Assembly (NCBI GenBank): GCA_018814465.1
Contig: JAHIZR010000331.1
Location: forward strand, 1-22,875
Length of the DNA stretch: 22,875 bases
Reading direction: 5' to 3'
Source of the DNA: a bacterium
GTDB taxonomy: Bacteria > Electryoneota > RPQS01
The position numbers and the translations under genes are program-made. How positions within the stretch are numbered: position 1 is the first letter of the stretch; the number at the start of each line of letters is the position of its first letter. Of this stretch, positions 15,894 through 22,875 are shown piece after piece. A model generated the notes under the pieces. The model ran no database searches. It saw only the letters and a list, made by a program, of their open reading frames with translations, and had not been told where the DNA came from.

Positions 15894-16265
15894 TTAGAAT
15901 TTCAATCCTGCATCACGGGCGCCGTCAGCGACTGCTTTAACGCGTCCGTGATAAGGGAAACCGTTGCGATCGAAGACCACGTTTTCGATCTGCTTCTCTT
16001 TTGCCTTTTCTGCGCAGGCGGCGCCGACAAGCTTGGCGATCTCGGTCGGATTTTTGTTGGAAAGCTGATCTTTCAGATCGGGTGTCAAAGAAGACACACC
16101 GAAAAGGGTCCTTCCATCCACATCGTCCACCAGTTGAGCGTAGACATGATGCAGTGAACGAAACACAACGAGCCGCGGACGATCACCGGTCCCGTGTACC
16201 ACCTTGCGGATATGCTTTTTTCTCCGCATGCGGGATGCTTGTTTTTTGCGCGTGACTTTGGACAA
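15894..16265 (-). CDS. rplR: 50S ribosomal protein L18
   Basis: L18 binds 5S rRNA together with L5. The 123-residue product has the basic N-terminus (TRKKQASRMRRKKHIRKVV), then GTGDRPRLVVFRSLHHVYAQLVDD. It ends in the conserved FDRNGFPYHGRVKAVADGARDAGLKF block. The start codon is TTG at 16263-16265. It is 8 bases from rpsE. Confidence 0.95.
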   Translation of the reverse strand: MSKVTRKKQASRMRRKKHIRKVVHGTGDRPRLVVFRSLHHVYAQLVDDVDGRTLFGVSSLTPDLKDQLSNKNPTEIAKLVGAACAEKAKEKQIENVVFDRNGFPYHGRVKAVADGARDAGLKF

Positions 16266-16297
16266 TTTATATCGCGATTTGTTAAACTGAATTGATA

Positions 16298-16834
16298 TTA
16301 CTTAGCGGTCTTACCGGCCTTGCGAGCGACATATTCGCCGACATAGCGAATCCCTTTTCCCTTGTACGGTTCGGGCTTGCGAACAGCGCGAATTTCCGCC
16401 GCGATCTGACCGACCATTTCGGCATCGGCGCCGGAGATAATTATTGAGGTCGGAGTCGGAACTTCAGCCTTAACACCCTCCGGCACGTAAATCATGACGG
16501 CATGGCTGTAGCCGACATTCAGCAGGACGCCTGCTTTTTTAAGTTCGGCTCGATAACCGACTCCGATGATTTCAAGCTGCTTTTTGAAGCCTGCCGTGAC
16601 TCCGACAACCATGTTGTTAATCAACGCACGGGTCAGGCCATGCAGAGCACGATGACGCTTCTGATCCGAAGGCCGATAAACAGAGAGGATGCCATTCTCG
16701 ATCTTCACATCCATCTCGGGATGCAGATCTCGTTCAAGCTGTCCCTTCGGACCCTTAACGACCAGATGACGGTCCGTTAGATTTAATTCGACACCCTTCG
16801 GGATTGAGATGGGTGCTCTGCCGATACGCGACAA
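16298..16834 (-). CDS. rplF: 50S ribosomal protein L6
   Basis: L6 lies near the factor-binding site at the base of the L7/L12 stalk. The 178-residue product has the normal length and starts SRIGRAPISIPKGVEL. It ends in the signature PEPYKGKGIRYVGEYVARKAGK. The start codon is TTG at 16832-16834: the conserved N-terminus begins there and no ATG or GTG matches it better. It follows rpsH by 36 bases and precedes rplR by 32. Confidence 0.96.
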   Translation of the reverse strand: MSRIGRAPISIPKGVELNLTDRHLVVKGPKGQLERDLHPEMDVKIENGILSVYRPSDQKRHRALHGLTRALINNMVVGVTAGFKKQLEIIGVGYRAELKKAGVLLNVGYSHAVMIYVPEGVKAEVPTPTSIIISGADAEMVGQIAAEIRAVRKPEPYKGKGIRYVGEYVARKAGKTAK

Positions 16835-16870
16835 TTTATTCGACTCCTATAAAAGTTCCGGCAACTCGCG

Positions 16871-17266
16871 CTACCAGATTTCTGCCAGTATTTCTCCACC
16901 CACGCCCGCGCGTTTCGCCTGATTACCGGTCATCAGACCTTTCGACGTCGTCAGGATCGGGGTGCCGAGACCGTTATTGACTCGGGGGATGCTGCGGCTG
17001 TTGACATGCTGACGCAGTCCCGGACGGGAAATGCGCTTCAGGCCGCGAATCGCGGGTTCGCCGTTTGAGTACTTCAAGTAGACGCGCAGTGTCCCTTGCG
17101 GAGGTTCATCAATGTGAACGAAATCCCGTATGTAATAGGCTTCAAGTAGGATACGGGACAATTCCCACTTCATCCGCGAGAAGGGAATATCAACAAAGGT
17201 TTTATTCGCCTTCAGAGCGTTGCGAATGCGGGTAAGATAATCAGCGATTGGATCGGTAGTTTTCAT
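16871..17266 (-). CDS. rpsH: 30S ribosomal protein S8
   Basis: S8 binds the central domain of 16S rRNA and is a key assembly protein. In E. coli it also represses the spc operon. The 131-residue product has the expected length, begins MKTTDPIADYLTRIRNA, and carries the conserved C-terminal block RPGLRQHVNSRSIPRVNNGLGTPILTTSKGLM, shown here only by its key residues: SRSIPRVNNGLG, then TSKG, and a terminal GGEILAEIW. It ends in TAG and is 36 bases from rplF. Confidence 0.96.
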   Translation of the reverse strand: MKTTDPIADYLTRIRNALKANKTFVDIPFSRMKWELSRILLEAYYIRDFVHIDEPPQGTLRVYLKYSNGEPAIRGLKRISRPGLRQHVNSRSIPRVNNGLGTPILTTSKGLMTGNQAKRAGVGGEILAEIW

Positions 17267-17297
17267 AAATTCCTGTAAGCCTCAGCGGGACTCGAAA

Positions 17298-17483
17298 TTA
17301 CCAGCTTGACTTGGTTACACCGGGGATTTCGCCGGCCAGAGCCAGTTCACGGAAACAAATTCGGCAGACTCCGAATTTGCGGATGTATGCGCGCGACCGT
17401 CCGCAGCGCCGGCAGCGATTATACGCCCGCACTTTGAATTTCGGTGTTCTCTTCGCCTTGGCAATTAAGCAGGTTTTGGCCAT
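17298..17483 (-). CDS. rpsN: 30S ribosomal protein S14, zinc-binding type (type Z)
   Basis: S14 is a head protein of the 30S subunit. The 61-residue product is the short zinc-ribbon form. Ligand cysteines are at 24 and 27 (CRRCGR) and at 40 and 43 (CRICFRELA), and it ends in the typical IPGVTKSSW. It lies in the usual place between rplE and rpsH. The long zinc-free paralogue is not in the window. Confidence 0.97.
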   Translation of the reverse strand: MAKTCLIAKAKRTPKFKVRAYNRCRRCGRSRAYIRKFGVCRICFRELALAGEIPGVTKSSW

Positions 17484-17502
17484 GGATTGGGTTGCTTTCT
17501 AA

Positions 17503-18204
17503 CTATGCAGCTTCGGCAGTCTGCTGTTTTTCACGCTTGCGGAAGGGTATACCGAGTTCCTTCAGCAGTTCGTATGCTTCTTTATCGGTAGGCGCTGTTG
17601 TTACGAAGGTAACATCAAGGCCGCGAATCTTTTCAATACTGTCCAGATCGATTTCAGGGAAGATGATCTGTTCTTTGAATCCGATCGTGCAGTTTCCTCG
17701 GCCATCGAATCCTTTGTCGGACAGACCGCGAAAATCTCGAATACGGGGGGCGGCGATGGAGATCAGCCGATCCAGAAACTCCCACATGATATCGCGCCGC
17801 ATCGTAACGGAAACACCGATCGGCATGCCTTCACGCAGCTTAAAATTCGAGATGGATTTGCGTGCTTTGGAAACCTTAGGCTTCTGACCGGTAAAGGCCG
17901 CGACTTCTCTTACGACACCCTCGATAACACGCGGATTCTGCGTGGCTTCACCGACACCCACATTGACTACGATCTTTTGCAGGCGCGGGACCATCATCGG
18001 ATTCGCATAACCAAACGTCTTCTTCAAGGCAGGTATCACTGACTGAGCATAGAAGTGCTTCAGTCTTGGAGAATAGCCCGCTGGCGGCTTCGGCCGAGCG
18101 CCCGCGATGGATGCTCCGCCCTTTTTGCCCTGTTCCGGCTTCGCCTGCTTGGCTTGCTTGGCCGGTGTACCCTTCTGGGGTTTCTTTTGCTTATCTGCGC
18201 TCAT
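17503..18204 (-). CDS. rplE: 50S ribosomal protein L5 with long basic N-terminal extension
   Basis: L5 binds 5S rRNA and contacts P-site tRNA at the central protuberance. Residues from about 45 on are a normal L5 (SPRLKHFYAQSVIPALKKTFGY, then KIVVNVGVGEA, GMPIGVSVTMR and IGFKEQIIFPEID). Residues 1-44 are an extra segment rich in Lys, Gln, Pro and Ala, giving 233 residues against about 180 for the family. I checked the extension for in-frame ATG, GTG or TTG codons and found only the first ATG, so the extension appears real unless a non-standard start is used. That ATG lies inside rplX. The gene ends in TAG. Confidence 0.94.
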   Translation of the reverse strand: MSADKQKKPQKGTPAKQAKQAKPEQGKKGGASIAGARPKPPAGYSPRLKHFYAQSVIPALKKTFGYANPMMVPRLQKIVVNVGVGEATQNPRVIEGVVREVAAFTGQKPKVSKARKSISNFKLREGMPIGVSVTMRRDIMWEFLDRLISIAAPRIRDFRGLSDKGFDGRGNCTIGFKEQIIFPEIDLDSIEKIRGLDVTFVTTAPTDKEAYELLKELGIPFRKREKQQTAEAA

Positions 18205-18535
18205 CGTGAATCATTTCGTTTGAAACTTTAGCGACGCGAACTCGCTGATTGCGCTCGCCGCCGGTCAATACCTTGCGGCCGACACGGGATGGCTTGCCGG
18301 ATTTGGGATCGATCAGCATGACATTGGAAACATGAATAGGGCCTTCACGCTTGACGATTCCGCCCTGCTGTTGGGTTTGAGTCGGACGCTGGTGCTTTTT
18401 AATGAAGCGGACGCCTTCGACGATGATGCGCTGCTTGTCGGGATAGACCTTAAGAACTTTCCCGCGCTTGCCGCGATCATTGCCGCCGATGACCAGCACC
18501 ATGTCGTCTTTACGAATTTTCATATGCGAGGACAT
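18191..18535 (-). CDS. rplX: 50S ribosomal protein L24
   Basis: L24 is an assembly-initiating 23S-binding protein with a KOW motif, seen here as DDMVLVIGGNDRGKRGKVLK at residues 10-29. The product has 114 residues. Two Met codons are close together (residues 1 and 5). The first is preferred because CTGAAGGCTT lies directly upstream, placing AAGG at a suitable distance. The 3' end overlaps the rplE start by 14 bases, an arrangement that suggests coupled translation. Confidence 0.95.
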   Translation of the reverse strand: MSSHMKIRKDDMVLVIGGNDRGKRGKVLKVYPDKQRIIVEGVRFIKKHQRPTQTQQQGGIVKREGPIHVSNVMLIDPKSGKPSRVGRKVLTGGERNQRVRVAKVSNEMIHDERR

Positions 18536-18551
18536 AAGCCTTCAGTCCTTG

Positions 18552-18920
18552 TTAGATGACCTCGGGGGCCAGCGAGACGATTTTCATAAACTGCTTTTCG
18601 CGAAGTTCGCGCGCGACCGGTCCGAAAATGCGGGTTCCGATCGGTTCACCGTCTTTGTCAATCAGCACGGCGGCGTTTTCGTCGAAGCGGATATAGCTGC
18701 CGTCCTTGCGGCGGACTTCTTTGGTTGTGCGCACGATAACCGCGCGGGCTTTAGAGCCCTTCTTCATCGTCGCGTTGGGGATAGCGGAACGCACAGAGAC
18801 CATAATGATGTCTCCCACGCTTGCGTATTTGCGGCGGGTTCCGCCGTAGACACGAAAGCAGCGGACTTTCTTGGCGCCCGTATTATCGGCAACATTAAGA
18901 ACAGATTCTTCGTGAATCAT
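18552..18920 (-). CDS. rplN: 50S ribosomal protein L14
   Basis: L14 forms an intersubunit bridge with 16S rRNA and is the docking site of the silencing factor RsfS. The 122-residue product is of standard length and highly conserved: it begins MIHEESVLNVADNTGAKKV, continues with GDIIMVSVRSAIPN and FDENAAVLI, and ends GTRIFGPVARELREKQFMKI. It follows rpsQ by 10 bases and heads the spc-type segment. Confidence 0.97.
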   Translation of the reverse strand: MIHEESVLNVADNTGAKKVRCFRVYGGTRRKYASVGDIIMVSVRSAIPNATMKKGSKARAVIVRTTKEVRRKDGSYIRFDENAAVLIDKDGEPIGTRIFGPVARELREKQFMKIVSLAPEVI

Positions 18921-18930
18921 CTTAGTTCAA

Positions 18931-19218
18931 TCACTTCTTCTTTTCGAGAATGCTGACCAGACGCCAGTTCTTCCGTTTGGATTGCGGCCGCGTTTCCATA
19001 ATGCGAACGCGATCACCGATTTCACACTCGTTATTAGCGTCATGCGCCATAAATTTGCGCGTCTGCTTGATATACTTTTTATAGACTGGGTGTTTGATGC
19101 GTCGTTCTACCGTGACGACGATGGTTTTGTCCATTTTATTGGACACGACCATGCCGACTCTTGTTTTACGCAGCCCGCGCGTCGCGGCGGTATCATTTGC
19201 AGTGGCAGTATCGGTCAT
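18931..19218 (-). CDS. rpsQ: 30S ribosomal protein S17
   Basis: S17 is an early 16S-binding OB-fold protein. The core GLRKTRVGMVVSNKMDKTIV starts near residue 15 and continues with HPVYKKYIKQTRKFMAHD and the family-typical NECEIGDRVRIMETRPQSK. The 14-residue lead (MTDTATANDTAATR) is a Thr/Ala-rich extension not usual for S17. The start is supported by the 4-base ATGA overlap with rpmC. The product has 95 residues. Confidence 0.95.
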   Translation of the reverse strand: MTDTATANDTAATRGLRKTRVGMVVSNKMDKTIVVTVERRIKHPVYKKYIKQTRKFMAHDANNECEIGDRVRIMETRPQSKRKNWRLVSILEKKK

Positions 19219-19457
19219 GCCGCCGTTCCTTTCGCCTTGCGGAGTCCCAGTTCATGTTCCCGAATGACCGTTCTCAGGCGGGCAATGCTCCGGCGGACGA
19301 TTTGGACGCGCGCCGTGTTCGGCAGTTGTCCCGCGTCGTGCTGAAATCGGAGCGCTTCGAGATTTTCCTCTGTGTCCTGCAGCCTGTTTTTCAGCTCTTC
19401 CAGGGAAAGCTCTTTGAGCTCGGTCATTTTTTGCGGATTAGAAGATCCAGTAGCCAT
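19215..19457 (-). CDS. rpmC: 50S ribosomal protein L29
   Basis: L29 is a small two-helix protein next to L23 at the tunnel exit. The core MTELKELSLEELKNRL begins at residue 11, followed by the conserved LRFQHDAGQLPNTARVQIVR pattern and RLRTVIREHE. Two starts are possible: the ATG at 19455-19457 (80 residues) or the internal ATG at residue 11 (70 residues, closer to the usual size). Neither has a clear Shine-Dalgarno sequence, so the choice is open and I list the longer form. The stop overlaps the rpsQ start by 4 bases (ATGA). Confidence 0.9.
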   Translation of the reverse strand: MATGSSNPQKMTELKELSLEELKNRLQDTEENLEALRFQHDAGQLPNTARVQIVRRSIARLRTVIREHELGLRKAKGTAA

Positions 19458-19468
19458 TATAGATTTAC

Positions 19469-19888
19469 TTATGAGTGAACGGTTTCACGTTCGACAAACT
19501 TTGTCTTGATAGGAAGTTTTTGCGCTGCCAGACGAAGCGCTTCTTTGGCGATTTCGCGGCTGACGCCTTCCAGTTCGAACAAGATACGGCCGGGCTTAAT
19601 CACCGCGGCGTAGTATTCAGTGGAAGCCTTGCCCTTGCCCTGGCGGGTTTCGAGCGGTTTACGGCTGACCGGCTTATCGGGGAAAATCCGAATCCAAACC
19701 TTGCCGCCGCGCTTGATATGGCGGGTCATCGCGACACGCGCCGCTTCAATCTGTCTGGAAGTCATCCAGCAGTCACCCATTGCCTTCAAGCCATATTCAC
19801 CGAAGCTGACATCGCAGCCCTGATACTCCGCGCCTTTTCGGCGGCGGCGCTGCTGCTTGCGGAATTTCATTCGTTTCGGAGTAAGCAT
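19469..19888 (-). CDS. rplP: 50S ribosomal protein L16
   Basis: L16 binds 23S rRNA near the A-site and helps position aminoacyl-tRNA. The 139-residue product has the family length. It begins MLTPKRMKFRKQQRRRRKG, with the usual basic N-terminus, and contains WMTSRQIEAARVAMTRHIKR and KPLETRQGKGKAS, both typical of L16. It lies 12 bases after rpsC and 11 bases before rpmC. Confidence 0.96.
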   Translation of the reverse strand: MLTPKRMKFRKQQRRRRKGAEYQGCDVSFGEYGLKAMGDCWMTSRQIEAARVAMTRHIKRGGKVWIRIFPDKPVSRKPLETRQGKGKASTEYYAAVIKPGRILFELEGVSREIAKEALRLAAQKLPIKTKFVERETVHS

Positions 19889-19900
19889 CCGTCAACCGAT

Positions 19901-20578
19901 CTATTTTTGCTTTTGGGGCTTCTGACGCATTTGTCCGGAGCCCAGCGAATTCTTGCCAATCACTTCACCCTTGCAGATCCAAACCTTGACGCCAATGGTG
20001 CCGTAGGTGGTTCTGGCAACAGTCAGTGCGTAATCGATATCCGCGCGCAGAGTGTGCAGCGGAGTGCGCCCTTCTTTGTAGCCTTCCGTACGGGACATTT
20101 CGGCTCCGCCCAGACGGCCGGAGCATTGAATCTTGATGCCTTCGGCGCCCATGCGCATCGTCGTTTGCATCGCCTTCTTCATGGCGCGGCGAAAAGAAAC
20201 GCGGCCTTCCAGCTGCTGCGCGATCATGTCGGCCACCAGCTTGGCTTCCAGTTCCGGCCGCTTGATCTCGAAAATATTAACCTGCACATCGCGCTTCGTC
20301 AGGCTGCGCAGCTCGGCTTTCAGTTTGTCGACTTCAGCGCCCTTGCGGCCGATGACGATGCCCGGACGGGCGGTGCGAATCGTGATAATCAGTTTTTTGG
20401 GAGTTCGCTCAAACTGAATGCCGGCGACTCCCGCCCCTTTTAGACGCTGATTCAAATACTTGCGAAGATACAGGTCTTCTTCAAGTTTATCGGCGAAATT
20501 CCGTTCATCAAACCAGGCGCTCGACCATGTTTTGATGATTCCAAGGCGCAAGCCTATAGGATGTACTTTCTGACCCAC
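19901..20578 (-). CDS. rpsC: 30S ribosomal protein S3
   Basis: S3 lies at the mRNA entry site of the 30S subunit and takes part in mRNA unwinding. The 225-residue product begins GQKVHPIGLRLGI, the usual S3 start. It has a KH domain with its GRKG loop at 77-80, followed by the C-terminal S3 domain (RTEGYKEGRTPLHTLRADIDY). The start is GTG at 20576-20578, because the conserved N-terminus begins directly there and no ATG lies nearby. It follows rplV by 3 bases. Confidence 0.96.
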   Translation of the reverse strand: MGQKVHPIGLRLGIIKTWSSAWFDERNFADKLEEDLYLRKYLNQRLKGAGVAGIQFERTPKKLIITIRTARPGIVIGRKGAEVDKLKAELRSLTKRDVQVNIFEIKRPELEAKLVADMIAQQLEGRVSFRRAMKKAMQTTMRMGAEGIKIQCSGRLGGAEMSRTEGYKEGRTPLHTLRADIDYALTVARTTYGTIGVKVWICKGEVIGKNSLGSGQMRQKPQKQK

Positions 20579-20581
20579 GGC

Positions 20582-21022
20582 TTACTCCGCCTTTTTCTTA
20601 CGAGTTTTTTTCTTAGGTTTGCTTTCCGTCACAGCTTCCTCTTCCGCAGCCGGTTTAGCTTCGACCGCTTCTTCAACATCAGGGGTTCCGATGACCACTG
20701 TCAAATGGCTCGTGCGTTTGCGAATCGGCGTGGCTCGGCCCTGCGCGCGCGGCATAAACCGCTTCAGAGTCGGACCTTCGTCCGCGAAAATCGTTTTGAC
20801 GAGCAGGAGATCAGGATTTGCCCGCCCGGAATCGCCGGAATTATTCATCAGATTTGCTACGGCGGATTCGATGGCTTTCAGCATCGGCACCGCGGCATAC
20901 CGGGGCGTAAACTTGAGGATGTTGATCGCTTCGTTAACGTTCTTGCCGCGAACCGCGTCGGCAACGAGACGCATTTTTCGCGGGGCGATCCGAATATATC
21001 TGGCTACGCAGCGCGCTTCCAT
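20582..21022 (-). CDS. rplV: 50S ribosomal protein L22 with charged C-terminal tail
   Basis: L22 lines the exit tunnel with its long beta-hairpin. Residues 1-113 are a normal L22: APRKMRLVADAVRGK at 13-27, then the hairpin region PRAQGRATPIRKRTSHL at 91-107, the segment where macrolide-resistance changes occur in other bacteria. Residues from about 114 to 146 are an extra tail, first acidic (Glu/Ala rich) and then basic (KPKKKTRKKKAE). Many L22 proteins stop near 110-115 residues. The tail is in frame with no sign of a frameshift, and it ends 3 bases before rpsC. Confidence 0.95.
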   Translation of the reverse strand: MEARCVARYIRIAPRKMRLVADAVRGKNVNEAINILKFTPRYAAVPMLKAIESAVANLMNNSGDSGRANPDLLLVKTIFADEGPTLKRFMPRAQGRATPIRKRTSHLTVVIGTPDVEEAVEAKPAAEEEAVTESKPKKKTRKKKAE

Positions 21023-21030
21023 CAGATTCC

Positions 21031-21318
21031 TTACTTCTTCGAGGTCGATTGTTCGGATTTCTTGGTTGAGTGTCCGCGGAAAGTGCGGGTCAGGGCAAAC
21101 TCACCAAGTTTATGTCCGACCATATTCTCTGTGATGTAAACAGGAAGAAATTTCTTCCCATTGTGAACGGCTAATGTATGACCTACGAATTCAGGGGAGA
21201 TCATACTGCGGCGAGACCAGGTCTTCACCACTTTCTTTTCATTCTTCTCGTTCATCGCGCGGACAACTGCTTCCAGCTTGGGGGCGATGTACGGACCTTT
21301 TTTCAGCGATCTTGCCAT
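21031..21318 (-). CDS. rpsS: 30S ribosomal protein S19
   Basis: S19 is a head protein of the small subunit that forms a complex with S13 and contacts the A-site tRNA. The 95-residue product opens with the typical MARSLKKGPYIAPKL and contains TWSRRSMISPEFVGHTLAVHNGK in conserved form (residues 34 to about 56). The end is somewhat extended and Lys/Ser rich (HSTKKSEQSTSKK). It is separated from rplV by 8 bases. Confidence 0.96.
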   Translation of the reverse strand: MARSLKKGPYIAPKLEAVVRAMNEKNEKKVVKTWSRRSMISPEFVGHTLAVHNGKKFLPVYITENMVGHKLGEFALTRTFRGHSTKKSEQSTSKK

Positions 21319-21323
21319 GAATT

Positions 21324-22166
21324 TTACTTGGTCACTTTATCTTTCTTGCGGCGAACAATCATTTTGTTTGAAGGCTTGCGGGGATTGCGGGTCTTCAAGC
21401 CCTTCGTAATCTTGCCCCAGGGAGTGCAGGGATGACGGCCTCCTGAAGAGCGTCCTTCACCGCCGCCCATCGGATGATCGACGGGATTTTTGACCACTCC
21501 GCGGACATGTCCGCGACGGCCCAGCCAGCGGGTGCGTCCGGCTTTTCCGGAAACGACGCCTTCATGATCCAGATTCCCCACCTGACCGATGGTAGCCAGA
21601 CACTGCTTCGGAACCTTACGGAATTCGCCGGAAGGCAGTTTCAGAAGCGCGTAGTTTCCGTCGATCGCCATCAACTGGCAGGAGGATCCGGCGGAGCGGC
21701 TGATTTGCCCGCCTTTTCCGGCTTTCATCTCGACATTATGAATGAAGCTTGCCAGAGGAATCTTCTCCAAAGGCAGAGCATTTCCAACAATGATATCCGC
21801 GCTGTCGCGAGACGAAATGAGCGTTGCGCCGACCTTCAGACCATTCGGCGCAAGGATGTAGCGTTTCTCGCCGTCAGCGTAAAACAGCAATGCGATATTC
21901 GCGGAACGATTAGGATCATATTCAAGGCGATTGACCTTCGCCGGAATATCATATTTGTTCCGTTTGAAGTCAATGATGCGATAACGACGCTTGTGTCCGC
22001 CGCCTGTATTGATATTCGTTGCCCTGCCCCGGTTATTGCGTCCGCCGGTTTTCGGCAGCGGCGTGAGCAGGCTCTTCTCGGGAGGCTCCTTGCTCAGCTC
22101 GTCGCGAACCAGCACGGTGCGATAACGAAGCGTCGGGGTGAGTGGTCTGAATTTACGGATTGCCAT
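21324..22166 (-). CDS. rplB: 50S ribosomal protein L2
   Basis: L2 binds 23S rRNA near the peptidyl transferase centre and is needed for subunit association. The 280-residue product has the normal family length. It starts MAIRKFRPLTPTLR and carries the RNA-binding core, with NTGGGHKRRYR at 53-63. The hallmark C-terminal loop DHPMGGGEGRSSGGR is at 230-244, and its His231 corresponds to the E. coli His229 position. The tail is strongly basic. It lies 5 bases upstream of rpsS, in the standard S10-operon order. Confidence 0.97.
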   Translation of the reverse strand: MAIRKFRPLTPTLRYRTVLVRDELSKEPPEKSLLTPLPKTGGRNNRGRATNINTGGGHKRRYRIIDFKRNKYDIPAKVNRLEYDPNRSANIALLFYADGEKRYILAPNGLKVGATLISSRDSADIIVGNALPLEKIPLASFIHNVEMKAGKGGQISRSAGSSCQLMAIDGNYALLKLPSGEFRKVPKQCLATIGQVGNLDHEGVVSGKAGRTRWLGRRGHVRGVVKNPVDHPMGGGEGRSSGGRHPCTPWGKITKGLKTRNPRKPSNKMIVRRKKDKVTK

Positions 22167-22189
22167 GATGTATTCAAGAATACTTTGCT

Positions 22190-22480
22190 TTAGGTGTGAG
22201 TTGCCAGTTCAATCGAATCGCCGGTCTTCAGTCGAACGATCGCCTTTTTCCAGTCGGCTCGCTTGCCTTCGAATCGGCCCAGTCGTTTGACTTTTCCGCG
22301 GACATTCATGGTCTGAATATCGATCACAGTCACATCATATTTTAATTCGATGGCGCGCTGGATCTCGACCTTATTGGCTTTTCGGTCGACTTCGAACGCG
22401 TACTGGTTGTTCGCATCCTGCTGCGCGGCGATTTTTTCGGTCAGCAGCGGCCTGCGGAGAATCGATCTTTTATGCAGCAT
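22190..22480 (-). CDS. rplW: 50S ribosomal protein L23
   Basis: L23 sits at the tunnel exit and is a docking site for trigger factor and signal recognition particle. The 96-residue product begins MLHKRSILRRPLLTEK, with the L23 signature RPLLTEK, and contains the conserved YAFEVDRKANKVEIQRAIE segment. It ends in the basic GKRADWKKAIVRLK strand. Length is normal for bacterial L23. The ATG lies inside the end of rplD (11-base overlap), which suggests translational coupling. The gene is followed by rplB after 23 bases. Confidence 0.96.
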   Translation of the reverse strand: MLHKRSILRRPLLTEKIAAQQDANNQYAFEVDRKANKVEIQRAIELKYDVTVIDIQTMNVRGKVKRLGRFEGKRADWKKAIVRLKTGDSIELATHT

Positions 22481-22875
22481 TCGTCAGCACCCCCACAAGT
22501 TTTTCCACCGCGCTCTTCTGGAAGACAATCGTCGAGCAATTCATCAGTTCACGGGTTGAAGCATTGGCGGCTTTCTGCGCGCATGCTCGCGGAATATTGC
22601 GAACACTCCGTGAAATCACCTGATCGAACTCGGTCGTCAGCAAAAGCACTTTCCGATCATCAACACCAAGCGCTTTGAACAACTCCGCAATCTCACTGGT
22701 CTTGGGCGCATTCAAAGTGAAATCCTCGACGACGCGGATGCCTTCGTTGCTGAGCATCATCGCTAACGCGCTGGCGCGAGCAAGTCGCTTGACCTTCGCT
22801 GGAATCTTCACTGAATAAAGATGCGGCTGCGGTCCAAAGATGGTGCTGCCGCCCGGGAAGAGAGGCGAACGGGAT
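22470..22875 (-). CDS. rplD: 50S ribosomal protein L4, partial (N-terminus outside window)
   Basis: L4 is an early-assembling large-subunit protein that binds 23S rRNA and lines the exit tunnel. The frame stays open to the window edge. The first visible codons read SRSPLFPGGSTIFGPQPH, the conserved L4 segment at the base of the tunnel loop. About 134 residues are visible, against roughly 200 for the family, so the first third lies outside. A GTG at 22809-22811 is an internal Val codon and not a start, because the homologous sequence continues upstream of it. The gene ends in TAA and overlaps the start of rplW by 11 bases. In E. coli L4 also represses the S10 operon, but the leader where that would act is not in the window. 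Confidence 0.95.
   Translation of the reverse strand, partial: SRSPLFPGGSTIFGPQPHLYSVKIPAKVKRLARASALAMMLSNEGIRVVEDFTLNAPKTSEIAELFKALGVDDRKVLLLTTEFDQVISRSVRNIPRACAQKAANASTRELMNCSTIVFQKSAVEKLVGVLTNAA

Noticed and set aside
19475..20443. Plus-strand open frame of 322 codons antisense to rplP and rpsC
   Set aside because: Both antisense genes are certain and highly conserved. The translation (Ala, Phe and His rich) looks like an antisense shadow.
8954..22875. Foreign gene or mobile element inside the ribosomal cluster
   Set aside because: The order is the standard bacterial one with short spacings throughout. No extra frame, terminal repeat or transposase is present.

Overview
The window is one long leftward (minus-strand) run of genes from a Gram-negative-like bacterium. 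From 22875 down to 8544 it is the S10-spc-alpha ribosomal protein supercluster. It enters inside rplD and continues rplW-rplB-rpsS-rplV-rpsC-rplP-rpmC-rpsQ-rplN-rplX-rplE-rpsN-rpsH-rplF-rplR-rpsE-rpmD-rplO-secY-adk-map-infA-rpmJ-rpsM-rpsK-rpsD-rpoA-rplQ. A hairpin with a short T run (8489-8520) closes it. The gene order is purely bacterial. S4, S14 and L36 are all zinc-ribbon (C+) forms. L5 carries an unusual basic N-terminal extension and L22 a charged C-terminal tail. Base composition is close to balanced. I cannot name the phylum from sequence alone. The mix of features would suit an uncultured lineage (for example of the FCB type), but that is a guess.

After an AT-rich gap of about 220 bases holding the terminator and a possible promoter, a second leftward unit begins: hutU (urocanate hydratase), a crotonase-family enoyl-CoA hydratase, hutI (imidazolonepropionase), a DUF72/YecE protein, a GAF-like plus GGDEF diguanylate cyclase, glgA (glycogen synthase) and a secreted NHL beta-propeller protein. 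Most of these genes overlap or nearly touch, and I see no terminator between them, so they may be one transcript. HutU and HutI are consecutive steps of histidine degradation. HutH and the steps after HutI are not in the window.

Two places break the usual coding rules. First, infA is complete and has the usual IF-1 length of 72 residues only if it starts at an ACG codon. That codon sits six bases after a clean AGGAG, and no ATG, GTG, TTG or CTG is available after the in-frame TAA that ends map. Second, the GGDEF gene has an in-frame TAG in the middle of its catalytic domain. The same frame then continues for 66 more codons that complete a normal GGDEF domain and end just before glgA. Since rplE, rpsH and infA end normally in TAG, general TAG reassignment is unlikely. 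A nonsense mutation, local readthrough or a sequence error are the options.

No tRNA, rRNA, CRISPR array or insertion sequence was seen. The region is mostly ordinary housekeeping DNA, and I do not see a new multi-gene system in it.
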